DNA of 64,000 nt. It comes from Kribbella italica. Lineage in GTDB: Bacteria; Actinomycetota; Actinomycetes; Propionibacteriales; Kribbellaceae. Under the pieces are notes generated by a model that was not told the origin of the DNA, did not search any database, and saw only the letters and a program-made list of their open reading frames with translations. The position numbers were made by a program, and so were the translations under genes. Where the stretch lies: contig NZ_JACHMY010000001.1 in assembly GCF_014205135.1 (NCBI RefSeq), positions 1,364,001 to 1,428,000 on the forward strand, given 5' to 3'. Numbering within the stretch: the stretch's first letter is position 1; every line of letters begins with the position of its first letter. Positions 1 through 8,780 of this stretch are shown here, one piece after another.

Positions 1-1
1 C

Positions 2-859
2 TCGCAGGACGGCTGGCGCGAAGGACTCAAGTACCTCAGAACCCTGTACGGCGAAGGCCTGCTGAACCGCGACGCGTTCAGCATGACCGCCGAGCAGTTG
101 CAGCGCGCCGGGAACAACAAGGACGGCTCCCTGCTCGGCGTGTTCCAGGGCAACTACTGGGGCAGCGCGATGGACGTCGACGTGGAGGACCCGAACGCGC
201 GCTGGCACGACTACGAAGCCCTGCCGCCGCTGACGGGCCCGGACGGTTTCCGGGTCGCCAACTGGGACCACTACACCGGCTTCGACCCGCGGCTGGTGAT
301 CACCCGCAGGTGCCGGCGGCCGGACCTGCTGGTGAAGTGGGCCGACTTCCAGCTCGACCTCGAGGTGATGATGGCCGCGTACGCCGGGCCCGGCAGCTGG
401 AGTTTCGCCAAGCGCGGCGACAAGGCGATCAGCGGCCAGCAGGCGCTGTTCGGCATCTCCGGGACGTGGGCGCCGGACAAGACCAAGGACACCTGGGCGC
501 AGCGCAACCCCAACTACCGCTCCGGCGACTTCCGGCTGTCCGAGCGGGTCGACCCGACCAAACCGACGTTCGAGAAGCCGCTGTACGAGCAGACCCGCGA
601 CCGCTACTTCCCGTACGCCGAACCGATCGAGCAGCAGTTCCCGCCGGTCGCGCTGGAAGGTGACCAGGCGGCGCTCGACGCGTCACTGCTGCTCGACCTG
701 AGCGGTGAGGTGGTGCAGACGATGGCCCGCTTCGTCACCGGCAAGGCCGACCCGGCCGACGACGGGCAGTGGAACGACTACCTGGGCCGGCTCGACAAGA
801 TCGGGCTACGGCCGTACCTCGACATCCAGCAGGCCGCCTACGAGAGCTTCCAGGGGTGA
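2..859 (+). CDS. Sugar ABC transporter solute-binding protein, C-terminal part (5' end outside window)
   Basis: The reading frame is open from base 2, so the gene begins before the window; 285 C-terminal residues are present. It has the aromatic-rich make-up of the C-terminal lobe of extracellular sugar-binding proteins, for example GNYWGSAMD and VANWDHYTGF. The two genes behind it encode CUT1-type permeases, which fixes the role as the extracytoplasmic receptor of a carbohydrate importer, probably of the LplA/YtcQ type. The lipobox or signal peptide is not visible because the start is missing. The substrate cannot be read from the sequence; related systems import oligosaccharides. It ends 4 bp before the next start. 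Confidence 0.8.
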   Translation, partial: SQDGWREGLKYLRTLYGEGLLNRDAFSMTAEQLQRAGNNKDGSLLGVFQGNYWGSAMDVDVEDPNARWHDYEALPPLTGPDGFRVANWDHYTGFDPRLVITRRCRRPDLLVKWADFQLDLEVMMAAYAGPGSWSFAKRGDKAISGQQALFGISGTWAPDKTKDTWAQRNPNYRSGDFRLSERVDPTKPTFEKPLYEQTRDRYFPYAEPIEQQFPPVALEGDQAALDASLLLDLSGEVVQTMARFVTGKADPADDGQWNDYLGRLDKIGLRPYLDIQQAAYESFQG

Positions 860-863
860 GGGC

Positions 864-1802
864 ATGACGACGACCCAGTCCGCACCGGAGCGCGAGTCCG
901 ACGACTACCTGCCGGCCGCGGTCAAGGAGACCCGCTCCGACCGGATCGTGCTGATCTGCAACTACACCGCGCTCGGGCTGTTCTCGCTCGCGGTCCTCTA
1001 CCCGCTGGTCTACGTGCTGAGCGCCGCGTTCAGCGAGCCGAAGAACGTCCAGTCCGGCGAGGTCTGGCTGTGGCCGGTCGGGCTCAGCCTGGAGTCGTTC
1101 CGGTCGATCTTCGACTACGACGGGATCGTCCGCGGTTTCGGCAACTCGGTGGTCTACGCGATCGGCGGCGCGTTGCTGGCGACCGTGCTGACGCTGCTGG
1201 CGGCGTACCCGCTGTCCCGCCGCGACCTGCCGGGCAAGGGGCTGATCCTCGGGCTGTTCCTGTTCACGATGATGTTCAACGGCGGGCTGATCCCGAACTA
1301 CCTGGTGGTCGACCGGACCGGCCTGCTGGACACCCGCTGGGCGATGATCCTGCCGACCGCGATGGCGGTCTGGAACGTGATCATCACCCGGACCTACTTC
1401 CAGACCACGATTCCCGAGGAGCTGCACGAGTCGGCGCGGGTCGACGGCTGCAGCGACATCGGGTTCTTCTGGCGGGTGGTGCTGCCGCTGAGCAAGCCGA
1501 TCATCGCGGTGAACCTGCTCTTCTACGCCGTCGCGCAGTGGAACTCGTGGTTCAACGCGCTGATCTACCTGACCAGCGAGCACCTGTTCCCGCTGCAGCT
1601 GGTACTGCGGCAGATCCTGGTCCAGAGCAACGTCGATCCGTCGCAGGTCCGTGACGTCGCCGAGCTGCTGCGGATGAAGGAGCTGCAGGAGCAGCTGAAG
1701 TTCTCGCTGATCGTGATCGCCACCATCCCACCCCTGCTGGTCTACCCCTTTGTGCAGAAGCACTTCGTCAAGGGGGCCATGGTCGGCTCGCTGAAGGGAT
1801 AA
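864..1802 (+). CDS. Carbohydrate ABC transporter permease (YtcP/LplC type)
   Basis: This 312-residue inner-membrane permease has about six hydrophobic segments and the cytoplasmic EAA loop near residues 190-215 (EELHESARVDGCSDIGFFW), which docks on the ATPase. The LPLSKPIIAV stretch after the loop is typical of the family. I chose the ATG at 864, not an upstream start, because GGGGTGAGG overlaps the previous stop at the right distance and the protein then begins with a normal cytoplasmic tail. It forms one half of the sugar channel with the next gene. No ATPase gene lies nearby, as is usual where a shared MsiK-type ATPase serves several importers. Confidence 0.9.
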   Translation: MTTTQSAPERESDDYLPAAVKETRSDRIVLICNYTALGLFSLAVLYPLVYVLSAAFSEPKNVQSGEVWLWPVGLSLESFRSIFDYDGIVRGFGNSVVYAIGGALLATVLTLLAAYPLSRRDLPGKGLILGLFLFTMMFNGGLIPNYLVVDRTGLLDTRWAMILPTAMAVWNVIITRTYFQTTIPEELHESARVDGCSDIGFFWRVVLPLSKPIIAVNLLFYAVAQWNSWFNALIYLTSEHLFPLQLVLRQILVQSNVDPSQVRDVAELLRMKELQEQLKFSLIVIATIPPLLVYPFVQKHFVKGAMVGSLKG

Positions 1803-1806
1803 CGCC

Positions 1807-2787
1807 ATGGCCACCGAAACCATCGAGCGGCCACAGGTCGCGCCCACGCCCGCACCGCTGCCCCGGCGCAAGCACGCGCAGACCCTCGGCGCGCGGATGA
1901 GGAAGAACTGGCAGCTGTACCTGATGCTCGCGGTGCCGCTGATCTGGCTGGGCATCTTCGCCTACTGGCCGATGTACGGCGCGATCATCGCGTTCAAGGA
2001 CTACAACGTCATCGACGGCATCCTCGGCAGCCGCTGGGTCGGGTTCAAGCACTTCGAGCGGTTCGCGGAGTCGTACCAGTTCTGGCGGCTGATCAAGAAC
2101 ACGCTGGTGCTGCACGGGTACGAGCTGCTGGTCACCTTCCCGCTGCCGATCATCCTTGCCCTCGGCCTCAATCTCGCGCGGAGGCGCTGGTACCGGCGGT
2201 CGGTGCAGATGATCACGTACGCGCCGCACTTCATCTCCACCGTCGTGGTGGTCGGGCTGATCGTCGTGCTGGTCGACCCGAACACCGGTGTGGTGAACCA
2301 GTTCCTCGGGCTGTTCGGCATCGGGCCGGTCGAGGTGCTGTCGAATCCGGACTGGTTCCGGCACCTGTACGTGTGGTCGGCCGCGTGGCAGACGATGGGC
2401 TTCTCGGCGATCATCTACCTGGCCGCGCTGACGTCGGTCTCGCCCGAGCAGCACGAGGCCGCGATCGTCGACGGCGCCTCGCGGTTGCGGCGGGTCTGGC
2501 ACGTCGACCTGCCGGCGATCCGTCCCGTCGCGGTGATCCTGCTGATCCTGAACATCGGTTCGATCATGTCGGTCGGCTTCGAGAAGGTCCTGCTGCTGCA
2601 GAACCCGCTGAACCTGCAGACCTCGGAGGTGATCGACACCTACGTCTACAAGCTGGGCTTCGTCTCCCAGATCCCGCAGTTCAGCTACGCGGCCGCGATC
2701 GGGCTGTTCCGCTCACTCGTCGGTCTGGTCCTGCTGGTCCTCGCCAACACCCTCGCGCGCCGCTTCGCCAAGTCCAGCCTCTGGTGA
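1807..2787 (+). CDS. Sugar ABC transporter permease (LplB type)
   Basis: This 326-residue integral-membrane protein starts 4 bp after its partner permease, so the two are surely co-transcribed. The N-terminus is basic, followed by a first span around residues 37-60 (LMLAVPLIWLGIFAYWPMYG) and further spans. The EAA loop PEQHEAAIVDGASRLRRVW is near residue 215. It resembles LplB/YteP, the second CUT1 permease subunit. Its last 75 bp are also read on the opposite strand by the end of the neighbouring glycosyltransferase gene. Confidence 0.9.
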   Translation: MATETIERPQVAPTPAPLPRRKHAQTLGARMRKNWQLYLMLAVPLIWLGIFAYWPMYGAIIAFKDYNVIDGILGSRWVGFKHFERFAESYQFWRLIKNTLVLHGYELLVTFPLPIILALGLNLARRRWYRRSVQMITYAPHFISTVVVVGLIVVLVDPNTGVVNQFLGLFGIGPVEVLSNPDWFRHLYVWSAAWQTMGFSAIIYLAALTSVSPEQHEAAIVDGASRLRRVWHVDLPAIRPVAVILLILNIGSIMSVGFEKVLLLQNPLNLQTSEVIDTYVYKLGFVSQIPQFSYAAAIGLFRSLVGLVLLVLANTLARRFAKSSLW

Positions 2788-3558
2788 GTAGGCAGCCAGC
2801 AACCGGTCCCGGGCGGCCGCCTTCTCGGCCGCCCAGTCGGCGCTCCAACTGACGTTGCCGAAGTGGACGACGCCTTGCTCCGACAGCGTCCAGTGCCTGC
2901 CGTGCGTCTTCATCACCTGCGTGAGCAGGCCGAGCGTGTCCCACCACTTGCCGCCACGCTCGGCCTGCACGGCGGCGGGGGAGAGGCCGACGTGCTCGAC
3001 CGTACGACGGAAGGCGTCGTCGTTGCGGATCAGCGCGCAGAACGGATGAACCCGCTCGTTGAGCTGGATCTCCAACGAGTACTCGATCGGATCCGGCCAG
3101 GCCGCGTCCGGGCTGTTGCGGATCGACTCGCGGACGTACGCGACGGGCGCCGCGTTGTCGGTGGGCTGGAGCTCCTCGCCCTGATGAGTGATCCACCGGG
3201 CCTGCACGGCGAAGCAGTCCGGGTCGGCGGTCAGCTCGGCCGCCAACGCCTCAATGGTGCCGTCGGCAACAAAGCACACGTCGCAGTCCACGAACAGGTA
3301 GGCGTCGTACTCCGGCCGGGCCAGGACCGCGGCGCGCAGGATCTCGCCGTGGGTGGTGAGCGTGTGGTCGGTCGTGTAGCCCGTCTGCACGACCTCGACC
3401 GACGGGAAGCGGGCGAGCCGGTCGAGGTCGGTGGAAGCGTTGTCGAGGACGACGACCCGTACGTCCTCACGGTCAGGATGATGGTGCAGCAGCGACGCCA
3501 GCAGCAGTTCGGCGTACGGCGTCGTGCCGTGGTTGACCGTGAGGACGCAGATCTTCAT
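2713..3558 (-). CDS. GT-A fold (family 2-like) glycosyltransferase
   Basis: The 281-residue protein opens like a GT2 enzyme: MKICVLTVNHG, an acidic VVVLDNASTD motif at about residues 36-44, and a DCD metal/nucleotide-sugar motif at residues 91-93 (FVDCDVCF). It has no membrane span and is likely cytoplasmic. Its start overlaps the stop of the upstream flippase gene by 4 bp (ATGA), implying translational coupling and joint work in making an exported glycan. The C-terminal tail of about 25 charged residues is encoded antisense to the sugar permease gene. The donor and acceptor are unknown. Confidence 0.75.
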   Translation of the reverse strand: MKICVLTVNHGTTPYAELLLASLLHHHPDREDVRVVVLDNASTDLDRLARFPSVEVVQTGYTTDHTLTTHGEILRAAVLARPEYDAYLFVDCDVCFVADGTIEALAAELTADPDCFAVQARWITHQGEELQPTDNAAPVAYVRESIRNSPDAAWPDPIEYSLEIQLNERVHPFCALIRNDDAFRRTVEHVGLSPAAVQAERGGKWWDTLGLLTQVMKTHGRHWTLSEQGVVHFGNVSWSADWAAEKAAARDRLLAAYSPEAGLGEAAREGVGEDQQDQTDE

Positions 3559-4820
3559 TCAGGCTGGGCGGCCGACTGCCGGTGGAGGCCCGAAGCCAAC
3601 GCGACCGAGAGGGCGATGGCGCAGGCGCTGGTCATCGCGACGAGGACCTTGACGCCGGTCATGCCGGTGGCGATGTCGGCGCCGAGGATGATCAGCGTGG
3701 CGATCGCGAGGCCGGCCAGGCCGATCCAGATCAGCAGGGCGGCGCGCTTCTCCTGCTGCGCGATCGCGGCGTACACGACCAGCTGCAGCACGGCGTACGA
3801 CGAACCGGCCAGGGCGAACAGCCAGGCGATCGGGCCGACCGGCGCGTAGTCGGCGCCGCCGACGATCTTGACCACGAGGTCGGGCAGCACGAGCGCACCG
3901 AGCACGGTGCACACCCCGAGCGCGGCGACGGCCTGGATCGCGCGGCGCAGGCGCTGCGTGTCACCCGGACTCGTGGCCAGCGACGGGAACACGATCACGA
4001 TCACGAACTGCGGCAGGAACAGGCAGGCCTTCGCCACGATCACGCCGGCCGCGTAGTACCCGCTGTCCTTGGAGTCGAGCAGGCCGCGCGCCAGCAGCAC
4101 GTCGGCGTTGGCGATGACGAAGAACGCGAGCAGCGTGTGGGTGCCGTGCACGGTCTCGCGCAGCACCTCCTTGACCTGCTGGATGCTCCCGCCGGTCGAC
4201 CCCCGCAGCAGGAACGTCCCGAGCAGCGCCGGTACGGCGGCGCCGAGCGCCAGGCCGATCATCGCGGACGGCACGCTCGGGTGGACGAGCAGCGCGCCGC
4301 CCCCGAACAGCAACCGGCCCACTCCGGTCGACGTGTAGACGGCCGCCAGCTCGGTCCAGTTCTTGCCGCCCTGGAGCACGCCCAGCTGCGAGCCCATCAC
4401 GGTCAGAAAACCCAGTGTCGGTGCGACCATCACAGCGGCGATGATCGAGTCGATATGAAGCAGCCACATGATCAGCGGCGTCGCGACCAGGCAGACCGCC
4501 GTCAGCCCCACCGCGGCCCGGCGGCCGGCCTTCAGCATGCTGTCGGCCAGCGCGGCCTCGCCCGGACCGGTGTGGGTGGCGATCCGGCGGGCGCCGGACG
4601 CCTGCAGTCCCAGGGAGGCGACGTTGCCGATCAGCAGCAGTCCCAGCAGGGCGGTGACGGCGCCGAACTGCTCCGGAATCAGCCGGTGGACCGCAATCAA
4701 GGTGAAACCGTAGGCGGCCACGTTCATGATGGCCATACCGACGGCGACCACCGTGGCGCTGCGGAGGAACGCCAGCTTCGGTGCGGCCGGCTGCTGATCG
4801 GGAGTCGTGTCTGAGGTCAT
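3555..4820 (-). CDS. Polysaccharide flippase-like membrane protein (Wzx/MATE superfamily)
   Basis: The 421-residue protein has about twelve hydrophobic segments. It starts with a short polar tail followed by FLRSATVVAVGMAIMNVAAY and HRLIPEQFGAVTALLG, a layout typical of O-antigen/teichoic-type lipid-linked oligosaccharide flippases. It probably moves a lipid-linked glycan across the membrane. It is the first gene of a two-gene unit with the glycosyltransferase (4-bp overlap). It is divergent from the membrane protein at 4890, with about 70 bp between the starts that must hold both promoters. Confidence 0.7.
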   Translation of the reverse strand: MTSDTTPDQQPAAPKLAFLRSATVVAVGMAIMNVAAYGFTLIAVHRLIPEQFGAVTALLGLLLIGNVASLGLQASGARRIATHTGPGEAALADSMLKAGRRAAVGLTAVCLVATPLIMWLLHIDSIIAAVMVAPTLGFLTVMGSQLGVLQGGKNWTELAAVYTSTGVGRLLFGGGALLVHPSVPSAMIGLALGAAVPALLGTFLLRGSTGGSIQQVKEVLRETVHGTHTLLAFFVIANADVLLARGLLDSKDSGYYAAGVIVAKACLFLPQFVIVIVFPSLATSPGDTQRLRRAIQAVAALGVCTVLGALVLPDLVVKIVGGADYAPVGPIAWLFALAGSSYAVLQLVVYAAIAQQEKRAALLIWIGLAGLAIATLIILGADIATGMTGVKVLVAMTSACAIALSVALASGLHRQSAAQPE

Positions 4821-4889
4821 CCGGCTTCTGTTCTGCTGGTGGTGGGTCGGTTGTAGGTTGCGCTGGAACAGTACTGCGAGGAGGCGGTC

Positions 4890-6581
4890 GTGGAGGGGGG
4901 ACCCAACCGGGTGGCCCGGCTGATGCCGTGGGCCTGGCCGGTGCTGCTCACTGTGCTGATCACCGCTCCGCTGCTCGCTCCGGGGTTCGTGGTCGGCTAC
5001 GACCTGGTGTTCGTGCCGGACCTCACGCTACGGCGTGACCTCTTCGGTGTCACAACTGCCTTACCGCGCGCGGTTCCTTCCGACGTCGTGGTCGCGCTGC
5101 TCGACGAGCTGGGTGGCGGCCAGGTGCTCAACAAAGTGGTCCTGGTCGCCGTGCCGCTGCTGGCCGGGCTCGGCCTGACAGCGCTCTGGCGCGAGCTGCG
5201 GCTGGGTGGACCACTGGCCGGCGCGGCCGCCGCGACGCTCTACGTTTGGAACCCGTTCGTCGCCGAGCGCTTCCGCCTCGGCGCCTGGGCCCTTCTTCTC
5301 GGGTACGCCGCCCTTCCGTGGCTGGTCCGGTCGGCTTTGCGCCTCCGCCGGGGTGAGGGGTGGGTCGGCTTCCTGCTGGCCTCTGCGCTCTGCGCGCTGA
5401 CGGCCTCCGGCGGCATCGTTGGTCTACTCGTCGCCGGGCTCATCCTGCTCTGGCCGCGCGGCAGCAGACCCGGCCCACTCGTCGGAGCCGTCCTGCTCAA
5501 CCTGCCGTGGATCGTCGCAGGCCTGGCCCGTACGTCGGCCGCCACGACCGACCCGGCGTCCGTCCCCGCCTTCGCAGCCCGCGACGAGGGCTACGGGGGA
5601 GTGCTTCCGACTGTGCTCACGCTCGGCGGGGTGTGGAACGCCAACGTGGTGCCCTCGCGCCGCGGTGACCTGGTCCCTGTCGTGGTGGCCTTCGTCATGC
5701 TCCTGATCGCCTGCGTCGGTGTTGTTCTGTGGTGCCGGCTGGAACGACTGGCGGCGAGTCTGGTCGTGGCGGCGGGCGTCGTCCTGGTGATCGCGATGGC
5801 CGGTGTTGTCGCGGCCGAGCCGTTCTCGTGGGTGGTGGCTCATGTGCCAGGCGCAGGACTGTTCCGGGACGGCCAGCGGTACCTGGGTCCACTGGTCCTG
5901 CTGGAGGCGATCGGCTTCGGTGCTGCGATTGCCGCCCTGCTGAAGGCCGCGCCACTGACCTGGCTGGTCGGTGCGACCGCTGCGCTGATGCCACTGGCCG
6001 CACTGCCGCAGCTGGTCGGCGGAGGCTTCCACACGTCGCAGTACCCGGCCGACTGGGAGCAGGCACGTCTGGTGATCGGGTCGGACTCGCAGACCGGTGA
6101 CCTGATGCCCTGGCCGTTCGAGACCTACCGGGCACCGAGCTGGAACGCTCGCCGCCCGGTGCTCGACCCGATGCCTCGGTACTTCGACAGGGGCGCGGTG
6201 GTCCCGGACGAGCTGATCGTCGGCGGCAACCGGCTGGACGGCGAGGACCCGCGGGCCGCGGCGGTCGCGGAGGCGCTGCGCACCGCTGTACGGACCGGCG
6301 CCGATCCGTCGCCGGAGCTGCTGCGGCAGGGGATCGGCTGGATCGTCGTGGACCGGGAGGCCGGCGGGCCGCAGCCGCGTCAGCTGATCCCGCGGCTGAC
6401 CGAGGAGTTCAGCGGTCCGACGGTCAGCGTGTACCGCCTCGACGGGACGCCCAAGGAGCAGCACCTCCCGGCCTGGCGGGTCGTCGTGATCGCCGCCGCC
6501 TGGATCGCGGCGGGCGCCGTACTGGTGGTCGCTCTGCTGAGCGCGGCACCGGTCGTGCAACGCGTCCGATCCAAGCTCTAG
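4890..6581 (+). CDS. Large multi-pass membrane protein, GT-C-like; resembles mycobacterial Rv0226c
   Basis: The 563-residue protein has roughly ten to twelve transmembrane segments, a soluble stretch at about 370-520, and a final span (VVVIAAAWIAAGAVLVVALLS). The layout of early spans with PDLTLRRD in the first external loop and VPGAGLFRDGQRYLG further on suggests a GT-C glycosyltransferase or related envelope protein. I do not recognise a defined catalytic motif. The GTG start at 4890 is preceded by GAGGAGG. Size and neighbours (DUF2613, GT4, AftD, acyltransferase, DUF3068) recall Rv0226c of M. tuberculosis; that parallel is from memory. Confidence 0.65.
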   Translation: MEGGPNRVARLMPWAWPVLLTVLITAPLLAPGFVVGYDLVFVPDLTLRRDLFGVTTALPRAVPSDVVVALLDELGGGQVLNKVVLVAVPLLAGLGLTALWRELRLGGPLAGAAAATLYVWNPFVAERFRLGAWALLLGYAALPWLVRSALRLRRGEGWVGFLLASALCALTASGGIVGLLVAGLILLWPRGSRPGPLVGAVLLNLPWIVAGLARTSAATTDPASVPAFAARDEGYGGVLPTVLTLGGVWNANVVPSRRGDLVPVVVAFVMLLIACVGVVLWCRLERLAASLVVAAGVVLVIAMAGVVAAEPFSWVVAHVPGAGLFRDGQRYLGPLVLLEAIGFGAAIAALLKAAPLTWLVGATAALMPLAALPQLVGGGFHTSQYPADWEQARLVIGSDSQTGDLMPWPFETYRAPSWNARRPVLDPMPRYFDRGAVVPDELIVGGNRLDGEDPRAAAVAEALRTAVRTGADPSPELLRQGIGWIVVDREAGGPQPRQLIPRLTEEFSGPTVSVYRLDGTPKEQHLPAWRVVVIAAAWIAAGAVLVVALLSAAPVVQRVRSKL

Positions 6582-6637
6582 CCGCCGGGGCGGCTCGTTG
6601 TTACTCTTCGGTTTACTTCGAGGAGGGGACACGTTTC

Positions 6638-6805
6638 ATGGGAGCTTTGATCGGTGCTGTCATCGCGGTGCTCGCGGGGGCGGGGATCGCGTCGGCCGCG
6701 GTCATCGGGGTCGTCCAGTCCGTGCGGGAAGACCCGGCCAAGCCCGGCCCGGAGGCAGCTCAGGGCCAGGCCGACGTGCCGATCGTCGCCTACGGGAACA
6801 AGTAG
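6638..6805 (+). CDS. DUF2613 small membrane protein
   Basis: This 55-residue protein consists of one N-terminal hydrophobic helix (MGALIGAVIAVLAGAGIASA) followed by a short polar tail ending VPIVAYGNK. A very good ribosome-binding site, AGGAGGGG, lies 9 bp before the ATG. Length and make-up fit DUF2613, a family of tiny actinobacterial membrane or secreted proteins; the M. tuberculosis member Rv0236A sits beside aftD, and an aftD-like gene is 2 kb away here. Function is unknown; it may assist a membrane glycosyltransferase. The 3' end overlaps the convergent GT4 gene by 16 bp. Confidence 0.7.
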   Translation: MGALIGAVIAVLAGAGIASAAVIGVVQSVREDPAKPGPEAAQGQADVPIVAYGNK

Positions 6806-7914
6806 GACCTCTGCTGCTCGAGGGCCGGCCGGCCGGTCAGGACCCGGTCGAACGCGGTCGCCGTGGCCGACCAGGTGTAGTTGCCCGCACTGGCCAGCGC
6901 ACCGGCCGCCAGGGCCCGTCGCCGGCTCTCGTCCAGCAGCAGCGCGGTGATCGTCGCGCTGAACTCCGCGGGGTCGTCCACCAGCACTCCTGACACCCCG
7001 TCCTGCACCGACTCGGTCGGCCCGCCCGCACTGCGATAGGCAACAGTCGGTACGCCGTGGCCGGCTGCCTCGCCGACCACCAGCCCCCAGCCTTCCTTCA
7101 GGCTCGGCAGGGCCTGCACCCACGCTTCGTCGTACGCCGCGTGCTTGTCGTCCTCGCTCACGTGCCCCCGGAACTCCACCGCGTCCTGCAGCCCCAGCGA
7201 AGCGACGTACTCGCGCAGCGACTCCTCCCACCAGCCGGAGCCCACGACCACGAGCCGCGCGTCGGGCAGCACCGCACGCGCCGCGGCGATGGCGTCGACC
7301 GCGTGCTCGACCTGCTTGTGCGGCACGATCCGCCCGACGCACACCACCGTCGGTACGGCGGACTGCGCGACCTGTCGCGCCGGTGCGGGGTCGGTGCCGT
7401 TGTGCACGACGTCGACCCGCTGCTGATCGACGCCCAGGGCAACCAGTTCGTCCCGGGAGGCCGAGGACACCGTGACGTAGCGGCAGTCCCGGTAGAGCCT
7501 CGGCGCGACCCGCGACTCGAGCCACCACCCGAAGCGGCCGCGCCGTCCCGGGTACACCACCTGCCACTGCTCCTCGTGGACGTGGTGGACCAGCACGACC
7601 ACCCCGGTACGACGTACGAGGCGGGTAAAGAATGGCAGTCCGTTCTGCACGTCCACCACGCGGTCCGGCCGGCGCAGCACGGTGTGCAGCAGGCCGCGCA
7701 GGTACACGGTCACCTTGCTGCCCCGGTAGACGTACCGGACGTCGTACCGCCTGGCCTCGCGCGGGCTGCCCGGGTAGGCCGCGCACAGCACGGTGACCCG
7801 CCAGCCCAGCGCTGCAAGGCCTCTCGCGACTTCCTCCACGTAGCGTTCGGAGCCACCACCCTCCGGATTCGTGGTGTCCCGCCAGTTCAGCAACAGCACG
7901 CTCTGAGCACGCAC
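6790..7914 (-). CDS. GT4 family glycosyltransferase
   Basis: The 374-residue protein has two Rossmann-like halves. The N-terminal donor-side signature NPEGGGSERYVEEVARGL is at residues 16-33; the C-terminal half carries VGRIVPHKQVEHA and the nucleotide-sugar motif EGWGLVVGEAAGHGVP at about residue 280, the GT4 E-x7-E region. It is a retaining, cytosolic or membrane-associated sugar transferase. The GTG start at 7914 has a G-rich site upstream. It is divergent from the methyltransferase gene. The combination of methyltransferase, GT4 and acyltransferase near aftD recalls Rv0224c, Rv0225 and Rv0228. The acceptor is unknown. Confidence 0.85.
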   Translation of the reverse strand: MRAQSVLLLNWRDTTNPEGGGSERYVEEVARGLAALGWRVTVLCAAYPGSPREARRYDVRYVYRGSKVTVYLRGLLHTVLRRPDRVVDVQNGLPFFTRLVRRTGVVVLVHHVHEEQWQVVYPGRRGRFGWWLESRVAPRLYRDCRYVTVSSASRDELVALGVDQQRVDVVHNGTDPAPARQVAQSAVPTVVCVGRIVPHKQVEHAVDAIAAARAVLPDARLVVVGSGWWEESLREYVASLGLQDAVEFRGHVSEDDKHAAYDEAWVQALPSLKEGWGLVVGEAAGHGVPTVAYRSAGGPTESVQDGVSGVLVDDPAEFSATITALLLDESRRRALAAGALASAGNYTWSATATAFDRVLTGRPALEQQRSYLFP

Positions 7915-8021
7915 TCCACAACCCCCACCCTCGACGAAGCTACCCCCGGGTAATGGGGCGCGAGGTTACCAGGCAGTAACGATGTCCGCCAGAGGTCGCG
8001 AGATCGGTTATCGTCCCGCCT

Positions 8022-8780
8022 GTGCGCGCATCGATTCCGGACTCCGTGACCACCGCCGGGTGGACGCCGGACGTTCGCCGCGCGCTGCGGTTGTTCCGGG
8101 CCTTCGGGGTCGAGCAGAGCGACCCGGACACCTTCTACGGAACGCTCGCCGCGGACTCGGTCGGCCAGCTCTCGGCGTACGCCGATCTGCGCGGGGCGCG
8201 GATGCTCGACGTGGGTGGCGGTCCCGGCTACTTCGCCGACGCGTTCCGGGCCGCCGGGGCCCGCTACTACGCGGTCGACTCGGACCTGGGTGAGCTCAGC
8301 GGCCGCGGCGAGCCCTCACCGGGCACAGTGCTCGGCAGCGGGATGGCTCTGCCGGTCGGCGACCAGCAGGTCGACATCTGCTTCTCCTCGAACGTCCTGG
8401 AGCACGTGCCGGACCCGTGGCTGATGGCGGACGAGATGGTCCGGGTCACCAAGCCGGGTGGCACGGTCTTCCTGTCCTACACCGGCTGGTGGGGTCCGCA
8501 CGGCGGCCACGAGACCGCGCCCTGGCACTACCTCGGTGGGGACCGGGCCGCCCGCCGGTACGAGAAGCAGAAGGGCCACCCGCCGAAGAACAGGTTCGGC
8601 GAGTCCCTCTTCCCGATCACCGTGGCCGGCGGACTCCGCTGGGCCCGGCAGTGCGGGGACGCCGAGCTGGTGGCGACCGTGCCGAGGTATCACCCGCGCT
8701 GGGCGTACGGCGTACTGGCTTTGCCTGGGGTGCGTGAGGTCGTGACCTGGAACCTCGTCCTGGTGCTTCGGCGCCGATGA
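8022..8780 (+). CDS. Class I SAM-dependent methyltransferase
   Basis: The 252-residue enzyme has the SAM-binding motif I MLDVGGGPGYFADAF at about residues 60-75, an acidic end of strand 2 (YAVDSDLGEL) and motif IV-like DICFSSNVLEHVPDPW near 120. The GTG at 8022 is used as start; a later start would cut into the N-terminal cap. The final codons overlap the ATG of the AftD-like gene by 4 bp, so the two are coupled and the methyl acceptor is plausibly a cell-envelope sugar or lipid in the same pathway. Mycobacterial Rv0224c is a similar methyltransferase near aftD. Confidence 0.85.
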   Translation: MRASIPDSVTTAGWTPDVRRALRLFRAFGVEQSDPDTFYGTLAADSVGQLSAYADLRGARMLDVGGGPGYFADAFRAAGARYYAVDSDLGELSGRGEPSPGTVLGSGMALPVGDQQVDICFSSNVLEHVPDPWLMADEMVRVTKPGGTVFLSYTGWWGPHGGHETAPWHYLGGDRAARRYEKQKGHPPKNRFGESLFPITVAGGLRWARQCGDAELVATVPRYHPRWAYGVLALPGVREVVTWNLVLVLRRR

